The notes below the pieces were generated by a model. It made no database searches. It was not told the origin of the DNA and saw only the letters and a list, made by a program, of their open reading frames with translations. Shown in pieces: positions 19,991 to 28,545 of a stretch of 64,000 nucleotides of DNA. The stretch comes from Microvirga terrestris (lineage in GTDB: Bacteria > Pseudomonadota > Alphaproteobacteria > Rhizobiales > Beijerinckiaceae). Made by a program: the position numbers and the translations under genes. The first letter of the stretch is position 1, and each line of letters opens with the position of its first letter. Location: contig NZ_JADQDN010000011.1 of assembly GCF_015694425.1 (NCBI RefSeq), forward strand, positions 1 to 64,000, in the 5' to 3' direction.

Positions 19991-22900
19991 TTATCGGTCA
20001 GAAGTCGCCGGCAGTGACCCTGTCTGCGGCGCCTGCTCGGCTCCTACGCCAAACAGCTTGCGCAGGAAGCCGGGCGCCACCGCCGAGAGCGGGTTGACCG
20101 ACAGGGACGGCGCGCTCGCCTGCCCGTTCAGGCGGAAATTGACTGCAAACAGCCCTTCATTCTGCCCGCCGCCCAGCAGCGGCCCGAACAGCGGCACCTG
20201 GGCGAACACGTTGTTGAGCCCGTAGGCCGGCACGAAGGTTCCCGATACGTCGAGACGGTCGCGGGCATAGTCGATGAAGCCGCCAAGGGTGAATCCGATC
20301 TGGTTGCCCCAGATCGCCGCATCCTTGAAATCGAGGCGCCCGGCACCGCGGGAGAACTCGAGCCGCGCCTTTGTGAACTGGACCTCGTTTACATCCACAC
20401 GGACCAATTGCGGCTTGCCGGCCTGATCGCGCCCCGCCACGACCTGGGTCTGGGTCGGGATGATGCGGCGCAGGGCCGGCTCGTTGACCAGCGCGAAGGA
20501 ATGCATGATCACATGCCCGGCCTGCGGTTCATCCCCGGTGGAGAGCTGAAGGATGAGATTGCCGCGCGACATGCGCTTGTAAATGTCCGTGAAGCGCAGG
20601 AGTGCGCCCGCATCTTCCGCCTGGATGATCACCACCGGGCTGCCGCCGCTCTGGGGAATGGTGCGGCCAAGAATGTCGGTTGCCCCAAGCCGCCCCTTTA
20701 GATCGAGCTGGCGCAGGCTGTCCTTGCGCATGGACGCCTTGACGGAGGCGTTGGTGATCGCCTCCTCGTTGAAGCCGGTCAGGATGTTGAGGTTGAGATC
20801 GAGATCGAAATCCTTGATGTCCTTACTCGCCGCCCCGCTGCGCCCGGCTGACGGGGCTGTTCCTCCGCCTTTCACAAAAGGCCGCGCATCGCCCACATTG
20901 CCCCGGATCGTGACCTTGTAGACCCCGTTGGCACGCTCGATCTGAGCGCGCATGTCGTCGCCGGGCGAAAGCTTGAAGGTCGAGAGCTCCGCCTTGTCCA
21001 GGCTACCCTCATCAGTGAGCGTGGCATGGCCCCGCAGCTGGACATTGCCGCTGTCGAGCTGCAGATCGCGGATCTCGCTCGTCGGTCCCTCGACCATGGT
21101 GAAGGTGAGCTTGCCCGGCCTGCCGACCGGCTTCACCCAACCGGGAACGAGCTGATCGACGCCGGCTTTGGCCAAGTCCGCTTCGACATTGATGACGGAC
21201 GGCGCATTCTCGCCCAGAGGCAGGCTAGCCTTCAGGCCCACGGTCCCGGTCAGCTGAGAGCCGAAGGACAACCCGCGCCGGCTGCGTGCGGCCTCGTCCA
21301 GGGCGAAGGCCACGCTCGCCTGCCCGCCCTGCCGGCTTTTCTGGAGGTCGATGGCGGCCGCGCTGCCGGCGAGTTTACCGTTACCTTTGACGGACAGATC
21401 GCCCCGGTCATACGCGATGGTCAGGTCGGCGCCTTCCAGGCGATCCTTCCCGAAGAAGCCATCAACGCCGAAGTCGCTGACCGTTCCACCGACCTTCAGA
21501 GGCAGGTCGATGAATTGGGGAATGTCATTGATGGGTAGGCCGATTCCGACTCGCAGATCCGTCTTGCCCTTCATGGTAGCCGGATCGATGTTGAAGCCCG
21601 CAATCTGCTTGATCCGCGGCTCCAGCAGAAGCGCCCCGAGGCCGTCGGCTCCCCCCGTAAGGCGGAAGTCGATGCGCGCCACTCCGTTGTCGTCCCAGTA
21701 ATTGTCCAGGACAAAGGCGCCCTCGGAGGCCGACAGGGATCGATTGTTCGCCATCTGAACGAGCCCGGTCGGCGCGCGAACGTGCACCTTCATTCCGGTG
21801 ACATGTCCCGTCGCGTTCATGCCGGAGATCGGCGGGATGCCCTCATCGACCTTCAAGGTGCCGTTGGAAACCGCGAAGTCGATCTTGAGGGATTCGTCAG
21901 GGGTCGGACCGCCGTTCAGAGCCTTCTCGATGTCGGCGCCGGTCATGGCGACCTTGAGATCGATGGACTCGAGCATCCCGGCCTTTAGATGGGACACCAG
22001 ATACCGCCGGACCGCCGGAGCCACGGCTTCCGGCCAAATTCGCAGGGCGGAGCGAACCTCTGTTTTCTCGGCGCGCACATCGAGCCTCAGCCCCTTCGGG
22101 TCGGCATTGGCCGCCAGGAGACCGCTGATGCGGGCGGAAAGATCCGGACCTTTGAGCGTAATGCCGTTGATCCTGACACCGTCGTGCCCGGAAAGATCTG
22201 CCGCGAACTCGCTGACCCGCAGGGGCCGGTCCCCTTCGGCAGCTCCTGACCAGGTGATGTCCCGCCCCCCCAGGCTCAGGCGCCAAGGGTTATGTCCATC
22301 CGCGGCCAACAGGCGGCCCTGCAGACGCAGATTTGTATCTACGCCTTTTGCCTCGATGCGCTGGAGCTCGAGCGCTTTCGCAGGCTCGTCCCAATGGGCC
22401 TCGATGACAGCCTTCTCGACCGGGAACGGAGAGGTGTCCGGGTCCTGGATCTGGATCGTGCCAGGGCTGCTTTCCAACCGCGTTTTTAGCTCCGTTACGC
22501 GCCCCTCTGCAAAGGCCAGGTCAAAGCGGCCCGAAAACTCGAGATCCGTGGTCGCCGGGACTTCGGAGGCGCCGGAGAGCAGGAGAATGTCCGTGATGGG
22601 CGCCCGCTCGGCCACGACGCTGGCCCGGTAAGCGTCCTTGCCTTCCACCCTGGCGTCGCCGTTCAGCTGCCAGGGTCCTTGCGGCCCTTCGACCGTTGCA
22701 GCGAACTGCCGACCGCCGTTCTCTGTCCAGTCGAAGGCGGCATCGACACGCTGAAATCTCGCCCGCTCACGACCGTCCGCATCGATGAAGACCAAGCGCG
22801 CATTGGTCAACTGGGCCTGGTTGAGCGAATTCAGAACGCTTCCGGGACCGACGATGAGTTCGAGCAGCGATCCGACAGCTCCGGAGACGGGAGAAGGCCC

Positions 22901-23455
22901 GTTCACGTCGCGGGCCATTGAAGCGGCCGCTTCCTTGGAGGGCTCCGGTGTGGCAGGGCCGGGCTGGGCTCCCTCCTCGTCAGCCCCTTGCACGGGCGAG
23001 AAGGAGAGCGAGCCGTCGCGGTTAACCCGGACCCGCAATTGCAGGTCACGAACCTCGATGGCTTTGGGCTGGAGATTAGCCGTCAGGAGCGAGGTCATAT
23101 CCGCGCTCAGGATGGCATAGGGCGCCCGGAGAACGAGATCGCCGCCAGGGGCGCGGATATCGAGGCCATTCGCTCGAAGCGCCGGGGAACCGTCATGCAG
23201 CTCGATCGCCGTATTACGTAGCGTTACTGTCCAGCCAGGCCCGATCCGTGACGCCAGCGCCTCCGCGACCCGCTCGGGCAGACGGCCGAAGCTCATGGGG
23301 GCAGCGGACAGGCGCAGGTAGAGAAGCCCGAAGGCAGCGGTCAGGAAGACGATCAACCCAAGCTTCACATAGAGAGTGCCACGCACCACGCGCCGAAGGA
23401 GGCTTCGCTTGACCGGGTCTCGCCGGGACAACGTGTTACGCAAGGGCAGCTTCAT
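19991..23455 (-). CDS. AsmA/YhdP-like (DUF3971) envelope protein
   Basis: About 1154 residues. An N-terminal transmembrane helix (LGLIVFLTAAFGLLYLRLSA) anchors a long beta-rich periplasmic part with the DUF3971 and AsmA_2-type C-terminal domains (RGNLILQLSTGDEPQAGHVIMHSF, FKDAAIWGNQIGFTLGGFIDYARDRLDVSGTFVP-type region). YhdP-like proteins are thought to bridge the envelope and move phospholipids to the outer membrane. ATG at 23455 is taken; an in-frame TTG six codons upstream is an alternative, and neither has a well-spaced Shine-Dalgarno. It is divergent from bcp. Confidence 0.85.
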   Translation of the reverse strand: MKLPLRNTLSRRDPVKRSLLRRVVRGTLYVKLGLIVFLTAAFGLLYLRLSAAPMSFGRLPERVAEALASRIGPGWTVTLRNTAIELHDGSPALRANGLDIRAPGGDLVLRAPYAILSADMTSLLTANLQPKAIEVRDLQLRVRVNRDGSLSFSPVQGADEEGAQPGPATPEPSKEAAASMARDVNGPSPVSGAVGSLLELIVGPGSVLNSLNQAQLTNARLVFIDADGRERARFQRVDAAFDWTENGGRQFAATVEGPQGPWQLNGDARVEGKDAYRASVVAERAPITDILLLSGASEVPATTDLEFSGRFDLAFAEGRVTELKTRLESSPGTIQIQDPDTSPFPVEKAVIEAHWDEPAKALELQRIEAKGVDTNLRLQGRLLAADGHNPWRLSLGGRDITWSGAAEGDRPLRVSEFAADLSGHDGVRINGITLKGPDLSARISGLLAANADPKGLRLDVRAEKTEVRSALRIWPEAVAPAVRRYLVSHLKAGMLESIDLKVAMTGADIEKALNGGPTPDESLKIDFAVSNGTLKVDEGIPPISGMNATGHVTGMKVHVRAPTGLVQMANNRSLSASEGAFVLDNYWDDNGVARIDFRLTGGADGLGALLLEPRIKQIAGFNIDPATMKGKTDLRVGIGLPINDIPQFIDLPLKVGGTVSDFGVDGFFGKDRLEGADLTIAYDRGDLSVKGNGKLAGSAAAIDLQKSRQGGQASVAFALDEAARSRRGLSFGSQLTGTVGLKASLPLGENAPSVINVEADLAKAGVDQLVPGWVKPVGRPGKLTFTMVEGPTSEIRDLQLDSGNVQLRGHATLTDEGSLDKAELSTFKLSPGDDMRAQIERANGVYKVTIRGNVGDARPFVKGGGTAPSAGRSGAASKDIKDFDLDLNLNILTGFNEEAITNASVKASMRKDSLRQLDLKGRLGATDILGRTIPQSGGSPVVIIQAEDAGALLRFTDIYKRMSRGNLILQLSTGDEPQAGHVIMHSFALVNEPALRRIIPTQTQVVAGRDQAGKPQLVRVDVNEVQFTKARLEFSRGAGRLDFKDAAIWGNQIGFTLGGFIDYARDRLDVSGTFVPAYGLNNVFAQVPLFGPLLGGGQNEGLFAVNFRLNGQASAPSLSVNPLSAVAPGFLRKLFGVGAEQAPQTGSLPATSDR

Positions 23456-23616
23456 TCCTGTGACGTTTGGCAATCCGGTTCTTGCGCTTGGGCGCTATTC
23501 AGGGAATCAAGAGGTGTGACCTTAACCGCCTTGGGAGCGTCCCGCGACTGTTTCCCCCTCAGTCGTGCACACCAGAGGTTTCCAATCAGTACATTCCGCC
23601 AAAAGGAAGGCGTTTC

Positions 23617-24084
23617 ATGGCTCTTAGCATCGGAACCAGGGCTCCGGACTTCTCCCTGCCTGCGACAGATGGTCGGGAGATCAGCCTCGCTGGCCTGAAA
23701 GGCCGCAAAGTCGTGCTCTACTTCTACCCGAAGGACGACACCAGCGGCTGCACTCTGGAGGCGCAGAACTTCCAGGCCTTGAAAGCCGAGTTCCTGGCTG
23801 CGGACACTGAGATCGTGGGAGTGTCGCCCGACAGCTTGAAGAGCCACGACAAGTTCCGCGCCAAATACGGCCTGGATTTCACCCTGGCTTCGGACGAAGC
23901 CACGGCCATGCTGCAGGACTTTGGCGTCTGGGTGGAGAAGAGCATGTATGGCCGCAAGTACATGGGCGTTGAGCGCACCACGGTGCTGATCGACCGGAAC
24001 GGCGTCATCGCGCAGGTCTGGGCCAAGGTGAAAGTGCCGGGCCATGCGGAAGAGGTGCTCAAGGCGGCCCAGGCGCTGGGTTAG
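23617..24084 (+). CDS. bcp: Thioredoxin-dependent peroxiredoxin, BCP/PrxQ type
   Basis: A 155-residue peroxiredoxin reducing H2O2 and organic hydroperoxides in the cytoplasm. The active-site segment YFYPKDDTSGCTLEAQNF holds the peroxidatic C45; VSPDS and the C-terminal GVERTTVLIDRNG are family hallmarks. C45 is the only cysteine in the protein, so it must act by a one-cysteine mechanism with an external resolving thiol. ATG at 23617 follows AAAGGAAGG; the longer open frame upstream is not protein-like. Confidence 0.93.
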   Translation: MALSIGTRAPDFSLPATDGREISLAGLKGRKVVLYFYPKDDTSGCTLEAQNFQALKAEFLAADTEIVGVSPDSLKSHDKFRAKYGLDFTLASDEATAMLQDFGVWVEKSMYGRKYMGVERTTVLIDRNGVIAQVWAKVKVPGHAEEVLKAAQALG

Positions 24085-24166
24085 CGACAGGATGGCCCAT
24101 TGCGGCTGCCTATCAAATATTCCTAATGTCCGCCATCCACTGATCCCTCCTGCGCAGTGACCCCCA

Positions 24167-25675
24167 ATGTCGAGCTACACAGCCATTCTCTCCGGCCAAA
24201 GCTGGAATGCTTATTCTTCCCTGAGGACCACCAAGCGACCTGTCTTCCTCACCTATTCCTTCAATGCTGTGTCCGAGGGAGCGTCAAAGTTCGGCAGCGC
24301 CGAGAAAGCTATGGCCCAGAAGGCTCTGAAAATGTGGGGGGATGCCAGCGGCATCCGGTTCATTGAGGTCAGGAAGGGCGGTGCCGAACTGATATTTCAA
24401 TGGGACTGGAACTGGTACACGGTCACCGCCTGGGCGGAGTTCCCGGAACTTGCCCGCGATACCTTCGACGGATGGACGGATCAGGCGCGGGACGAAAGCG
24501 GCGGGAATGTTTACCTGAACACCCAGAACCGATCGGAGATCACCCGAAACCCGAATTTCATGCTCTACGTCCTTCTTCACGAGATAGGCCACGCCCTGGG
24601 TCTCAAGCATCCCTTCCATAAGATGCCTCATAACAAGGAACTGCTGAGTTCAGATCTCGACAACGTCAAGCACACGGTCATGAGCTACACGGATGGCGAC
24701 GTCGATATGGGCCCCGTCGGGCTTGGAGCCTTGGACATCGCGGCCATTCGCGCGCTCTACGGCGATCCTTCGCAGGATGGGCATCAGGTGGCGAAATGGT
24801 ACTGGAACAAGACGAAGGAAACCCTGTCCCAAACCGGCAAGAGCAAGGCGGACACTATCTATGGCGTCAACGCCAAAGACATCATCAAAGGCGTCAGCGG
24901 CAATGACAAGCTCTATGGCTTTGCCGGCAATGACAGTCTGGATGGGGGATCCGGCAACGATGTCCTAAGCGGCGGGGATGACGACGATAAACTGTATGGG
25001 CACTACGGCAACGATGTGCTGAGAGGCGGAGACGGCAATGATCTGCTGCAGGGCGCCGCAGGCTATGACAACCTCGGCGGTGGATATGACGATGACCTCC
25101 TCTACGGTGAATCCGGCAACGATGTCCTGAAGGGTGACGATGGTAATGACACCCTGCAGGGAGGCGCGGGTAGCGACAATCTCGACGGTGGCGATGACGA
25201 TGACATGCTGAACGGAGACATCGACAACGACATCCTGAGCGGTGGGGATGGCAACGACATCCTGCAAGGTGGCGACGGCGCCGACAACCTGGATGGTGGT
25301 TTCGAGAACGACACGCTTCATGGAGGCGCGGGCAGTGATGTCCTGAAAGGCGGCGCAGGCAGCGATCAGTTCGTTTTCGACACCTGGTTCAACGGTGTCG
25401 ACGACGTGGATCAGATCGTCGATTTCGGCGGCTGGGCGGGGGACAAGATCCTCCTATCATCAACTGTCTTCAGCACCCTCACCAAGGGCTCATTGCGCTT
25501 TGAGGTGTTCGTGGAGGGATCGGTGGCGAAGGATGCGGATGACAGGATCCTCTTCGACTTCGCTGGGCGATCTCTCTCCTATGACGCGGATGGCTCCGGC
25601 CCCAGTGCCGCTTCGTGCTTTGCGCGATTCACGCAAACGGTGACGGTTAAGTCCTACGACTTTCTCATCGTGTAG
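24167..25675 (+). CDS. Serralysin-like M10 metalloprotease with RTX repeats
   Basis: A 502-residue secreted metalloprotease. The catalytic domain (about residues 1-230) contains H138-E-I-G-H142-ALGLK-H148 and Met-turn HTVMSYTDG. The calcium-binding region from about residue 240 to 410 has some twenty nonapeptides of the form GGxGND, unusually rich in aspartate (GGDDDDKLYG, GGDDDDMLNG). The C-terminal M10_C-type domain ends in SYDFLIV, a type I secretion tail. No Sec signal is present. It is close in size to classical serralysins. The Shine-Dalgarno is weak. It is followed by a 16-bp perfect hairpin. Confidence 0.9.
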   Translation: MSSYTAILSGQSWNAYSSLRTTKRPVFLTYSFNAVSEGASKFGSAEKAMAQKALKMWGDASGIRFIEVRKGGAELIFQWDWNWYTVTAWAEFPELARDTFDGWTDQARDESGGNVYLNTQNRSEITRNPNFMLYVLLHEIGHALGLKHPFHKMPHNKELLSSDLDNVKHTVMSYTDGDVDMGPVGLGALDIAAIRALYGDPSQDGHQVAKWYWNKTKETLSQTGKSKADTIYGVNAKDIIKGVSGNDKLYGFAGNDSLDGGSGNDVLSGGDDDDKLYGHYGNDVLRGGDGNDLLQGAAGYDNLGGGYDDDLLYGESGNDVLKGDDGNDTLQGGAGSDNLDGGDDDDMLNGDIDNDILSGGDGNDILQGGDGADNLDGGFENDTLHGGAGSDVLKGGAGSDQFVFDTWFNGVDDVDQIVDFGGWAGDKILLSSTVFSTLTKGSLRFEVFVEGSVAKDADDRILFDFAGRSLSYDADGSGPSAASCFARFTQTVTVKSYDFLIV

Positions 25676-25689
25676 ATCTGGCCGCCGAT

Positions 25690-25727
25690 AGCAAAGGCCT
25701 ATCCTTGCCTGAGGATAGGCCTTTGCT
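25690..25727. terminator. Hairpin after the second M10 protease
   Basis: Perfect 16-bp arms AGCAAAGGCCTATCCT and AGGATAGGCCTTTGCT enclose the loop TGCCTG, 14 bases past the stop. There is no T-tract, so it is a likely but not textbook terminator. Confidence 0.7.
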
Positions 25728-25909
25728 CGACCTCAGCCCCACATCCATAGACACACTGAAAGAGTGAGGCTTCCGACAAACTCAGGTCGCGGTTACCGAG
25801 CGGGTAAAGGAAAGGTGAGTCTTGCTCACATTTCAAGGGTGAGAGGGTTGTCATCGAACATCAAAAATATTAGGAATAAATGAATCGATATAACGTATAG
25901 AGATAATAT

Positions 25910-27157
25910 ATGTGCTTTGCTTGTTATGGCGCTACTCTTGGAAGCTCATTCTTGCGACATGAAGCGAAGAGCCCTCCTAAAGGTAAGGCAATCACAAATT
26001 ATAAGGCTTTACTGTCTGGACATAGTTGGGTGACTCCTGAGGGAATGAAGCTCACGAAAAGTCCCGTCTTCATCACCTACTCATTCCCTTCCAAGATCGC
26101 CGATCATGAAAAAGGGGCCAATCCTGACCTTGTCGACACTTGGCATGCCTTCTCAAGGAAAGAACAACAGGAGGCTCGCGATGCACTGAAGCAATGGGGC
26201 GACGCAAGCGGGATCACCTTCTTAGAAACGAAAGGTGGCAAAGGCGATATTCAATTCAGCTGGATGTATACTGGGGGCGATAATTCTGGGCTAGGCTATC
26301 AACCATCTGCTTACACTCCTTATCCGGAAAAACCTCAATACTATACTTACTTCGATGATGTTGGAGGCGACATCTACCTAAATTCTCTTCTAGAGACCTA
26401 CTTCAATGAGAATAAGAACTTTAAAGCTTACGTCCTTCTCCATGAAATTGGTCATGCTTTGGGATTCAAACACACTTTCGATTCATCGAAACCTATGAAT
26501 CCCGCGGTGCTCACAGAAGCTTACGACAATACGAGCTACAGCGTCATGAGCTATACCTATACGGAGCCTCCAACAAAGCTAGGGCCTTTTGACATTCAAG
26601 CCGCCAGAGCGCTTTACGGCTCACCAAAAATGGACGGCAAGCAGACTGCCGCGTGGTCCTGGAATGCCAAAAAAGAGATTCTTACGCAGGTGGGCAAGGC
26701 AGGAGCGGATATACTCCGCGGAACGAGCGTCAAGGACGTGATCAAGGGCGCTGCCGGAAACGATGTCATTCAGGGATTCATAGGCAATGACACGTTGTCC
26801 GGCGGGGATGGCGAGGATGTGATGATCGGCGGCCCTGGACGCGATGTCTTTATCTTCGATACAGCCCCAGCCTTGTCCGGTGATGGCGATACCATCTACG
26901 ACTTCGTCGCCAAGGATGATGCCATCAACCTCTCATCTAAGATATTTCTAACTCTTGGCCCGAAGGGGAAACTCGCAGGCGACAGTTTCGTTATCGCCAG
27001 CAAAGCTCAAGATGAGTCCGACAGGATTATCTTTGATGGTGGGTATACGGGCAGTCTCTTCTACGATCCCGATGGAACAGGTTCAATCCAGCAGATCAAA
27101 ATTGCTTCCCTAAGCTACGAAGCAAAGCTTAAGGCTGGCCACTTTCTGATTACCTGA
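25910..27157 (+). CDS. Serralysin-like M10 metalloprotease, short RTX region, AT-rich
   Basis: A 415-residue paralogue of the preceding gene. Residues from about 29 (ITNYKALLSGHSW) align with the start of the neighbour (MSSYTAILSGQSW), so the first 28 residues are an extension or the true start is elsewhere. The catalytic site is H178-E-I-G-H182-ALGFK-H188 with Met-turn YSVMSYTYTE. Only two or three RTX nonapeptides remain (near residues 285-305) before an M10_C-type domain ending GHFLIT. The gene and its upstream region are visibly AT-richer than neighbours. No clear Shine-Dalgarno precedes the ATG. It is probably secreted by a type I system encoded elsewhere. Confidence 0.85.
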   Translation: MCFACYGATLGSSFLRHEAKSPPKGKAITNYKALLSGHSWVTPEGMKLTKSPVFITYSFPSKIADHEKGANPDLVDTWHAFSRKEQQEARDALKQWGDASGITFLETKGGKGDIQFSWMYTGGDNSGLGYQPSAYTPYPEKPQYYTYFDDVGGDIYLNSLLETYFNENKNFKAYVLLHEIGHALGFKHTFDSSKPMNPAVLTEAYDNTSYSVMSYTYTEPPTKLGPFDIQAARALYGSPKMDGKQTAAWSWNAKKEILTQVGKAGADILRGTSVKDVIKGAAGNDVIQGFIGNDTLSGGDGEDVMIGGPGRDVFIFDTAPALSGDGDTIYDFVAKDDAINLSSKIFLTLGPKGKLAGDSFVIASKAQDESDRIIFDGGYTGSLFYDPDGTGSIQQIKIASLSYEAKLKAGHFLIT

Positions 27158-27229
27158 CACGTATTACATCATCGACTTGTGAAAAGAGGCAGCGCTCAAA
27201 TCATTAAAGCAGCCTCTCATCCATGATCG

Positions 27230-28358
27230 TTAATCGATATCCTCGACCTCGGCTTCACCCCCATAGACGCGCTGGGCGAGCGAGGCTTCCATGAAGGGGT
27301 CGAGGTCGCCGTCAAGCACGTCCTGCGGAGCAGTCGACTGGGTTCCCGTGCGCAGGTCTTTCACCATCTGGTAAGGCTGCAGCACATAGGAACGGATTTG
27401 ATGGCCCCAGCCGATATCGGTCTTGGCGGCGGCCTCCGCGCTGGCCTTCTCCTCGCGCTTCTTCAACTCGGCCTCGTAGAGGCGGGCGCGCAGCATGTTC
27501 CAGGCTGTCGCCCGGTTCTTGTGCTGCGAGCGCTCCTGCTGGCAGGCCACCACGATGCCGCTCGGGATGTGGGTGATACGCACGGCCGAGTCGGTGGTGT
27601 TCACGTGCTGGCCGCCCGCGCCCGAGGAGCGGAACGTATCGATGCGGCAGTCGGATTCCTTGATCTCGATGTTGATGCGGTCGTCCACCACTGGATAAAC
27701 CCACACCGACGCGAAGCTCGTATGGCGGCGGGCGTTGGAATCGTAGGGCGAGATGCGCACGAGACGGTGCACGCCGGACTCGGTCTTGAGCCAGCCATAG
27801 GCGTTGTGGCCCTTGATCAGGAGCGTGGCACTCTTAATGCCGGCCTCTTCGCCGTCGGTGATTTCGAGGAGCTCGACCTTGTATTTCCGGCGCTCGGCCC
27901 AGCGGGCATACATGCGCTGGAGCATGTTGGCCCAGTCCTGGCTTTCCGTGCCGCCGGCGCCCGAATGCACTTCCACATAGGTATCGTTGGCGTCGGCCTC
28001 GCCTGAGAGCAGGGTCTCGACCTGACGGCGGGCGGCCTCGGCCTGAAGGCCGCGGATTGCTTCCTCGCCCTCCTTGATCGTGTCCTCGTCGCCCTCGGCG
28101 TCACCGAGTTCGATCAGGGTGATGGCGTCCTCAAGTTCCTGCTGAAGGCGCTTGACAGCCGAGATCTGGTCTTCAAGCGACGTGCGCTCGCGCATGATCT
28201 TCTGCGCGACATCGGCATCGTTCCAGAGGTTTGGATCTTCGGCCTGGGCGTTCAGTTCTGCGAGGCGGCGCTGGGCAGTATCCCAGTCAAAGATGCCTCC
28301 TCAGCAGCCCGACAGACTGCTTGGTCTCTTCTACGAGGTGTTGGATTTCAGCGCGCAT
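27230..28358 (-). CDS. prfB: Peptide chain release factor 2, with programmed +1 frameshift
   Basis: RF2 recognises UGA and UAA stop codons. The gene is split across two frames. ATG at 28358 opens 23 codons ending LLRRHL and then an in-frame TGA at 28289-28287. A +1 shift at CTT-TGA-C continues as [15 protein letters not shown]. The combined product is 375 residues, a normal RF2 length. The GGQ hydrolysis motif is at residues 248-250 ([15 protein letters not shown]). The anticodon-like tripeptide is SPY (203-205, [14 protein letters not shown]) where E. coli has SPF. Reading from the internal ATG at 28195 alone would lose 54 residues. Confidence 0.96.
28287..28301 (-). promoter_or_regulatory. 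Programmed +1 frameshift signal of prfB
   Basis: On the minus strand the site reads AGGAGG-CAT-CTT-TGA followed by C. An internal Shine-Dalgarno (AGGAGG, 28301-28296) sits 3 bases before the slippery CTT codon and the in-frame TGA. This is the classical autoregulation: low RF2 makes the ribosome pause at UGA and shift. Confidence 0.95.
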
Positions 28359-28460
28359 TGTTCCGTTCGTTCTGTCCGTGCCTGTGATGACGGCTTCTTA
28401 GAGTATCGAGCCTCAAAGGGGAATGCACTTCGAGGCCCATGACCGTCCCGAAAGAGGCAA

Positions 28461-28490
28461 GCCCCTGCCTCCTTTTCAGGAGGTAGGGGC
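28461..28490 (-). terminator. Hairpin between mrcA and prfB
   Basis: GCCCCTGCCTCC pairs with GGAGGTAGGGGC (one G-T wobble) around loop TTTTCA. It lies 55 bases beyond the mrcA stop in the direction of transcription; the bases after it contain only a short T-rich segment, so it is a moderate terminator candidate. Confidence 0.6.
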
Positions 28491-28545
28491 CCTGTCTCGT
28501 TCCTGTCTCGTTATCGGGAGTGCATTGATATGTGGGCTGGGCCGG

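Noticed and set aside
24940-25370. Short regular repeats that could suggest a CRISPR array
   Set aside because: They are in-frame RTX nonapeptide codons of a protease, with 27-base periodicity and no spacers.
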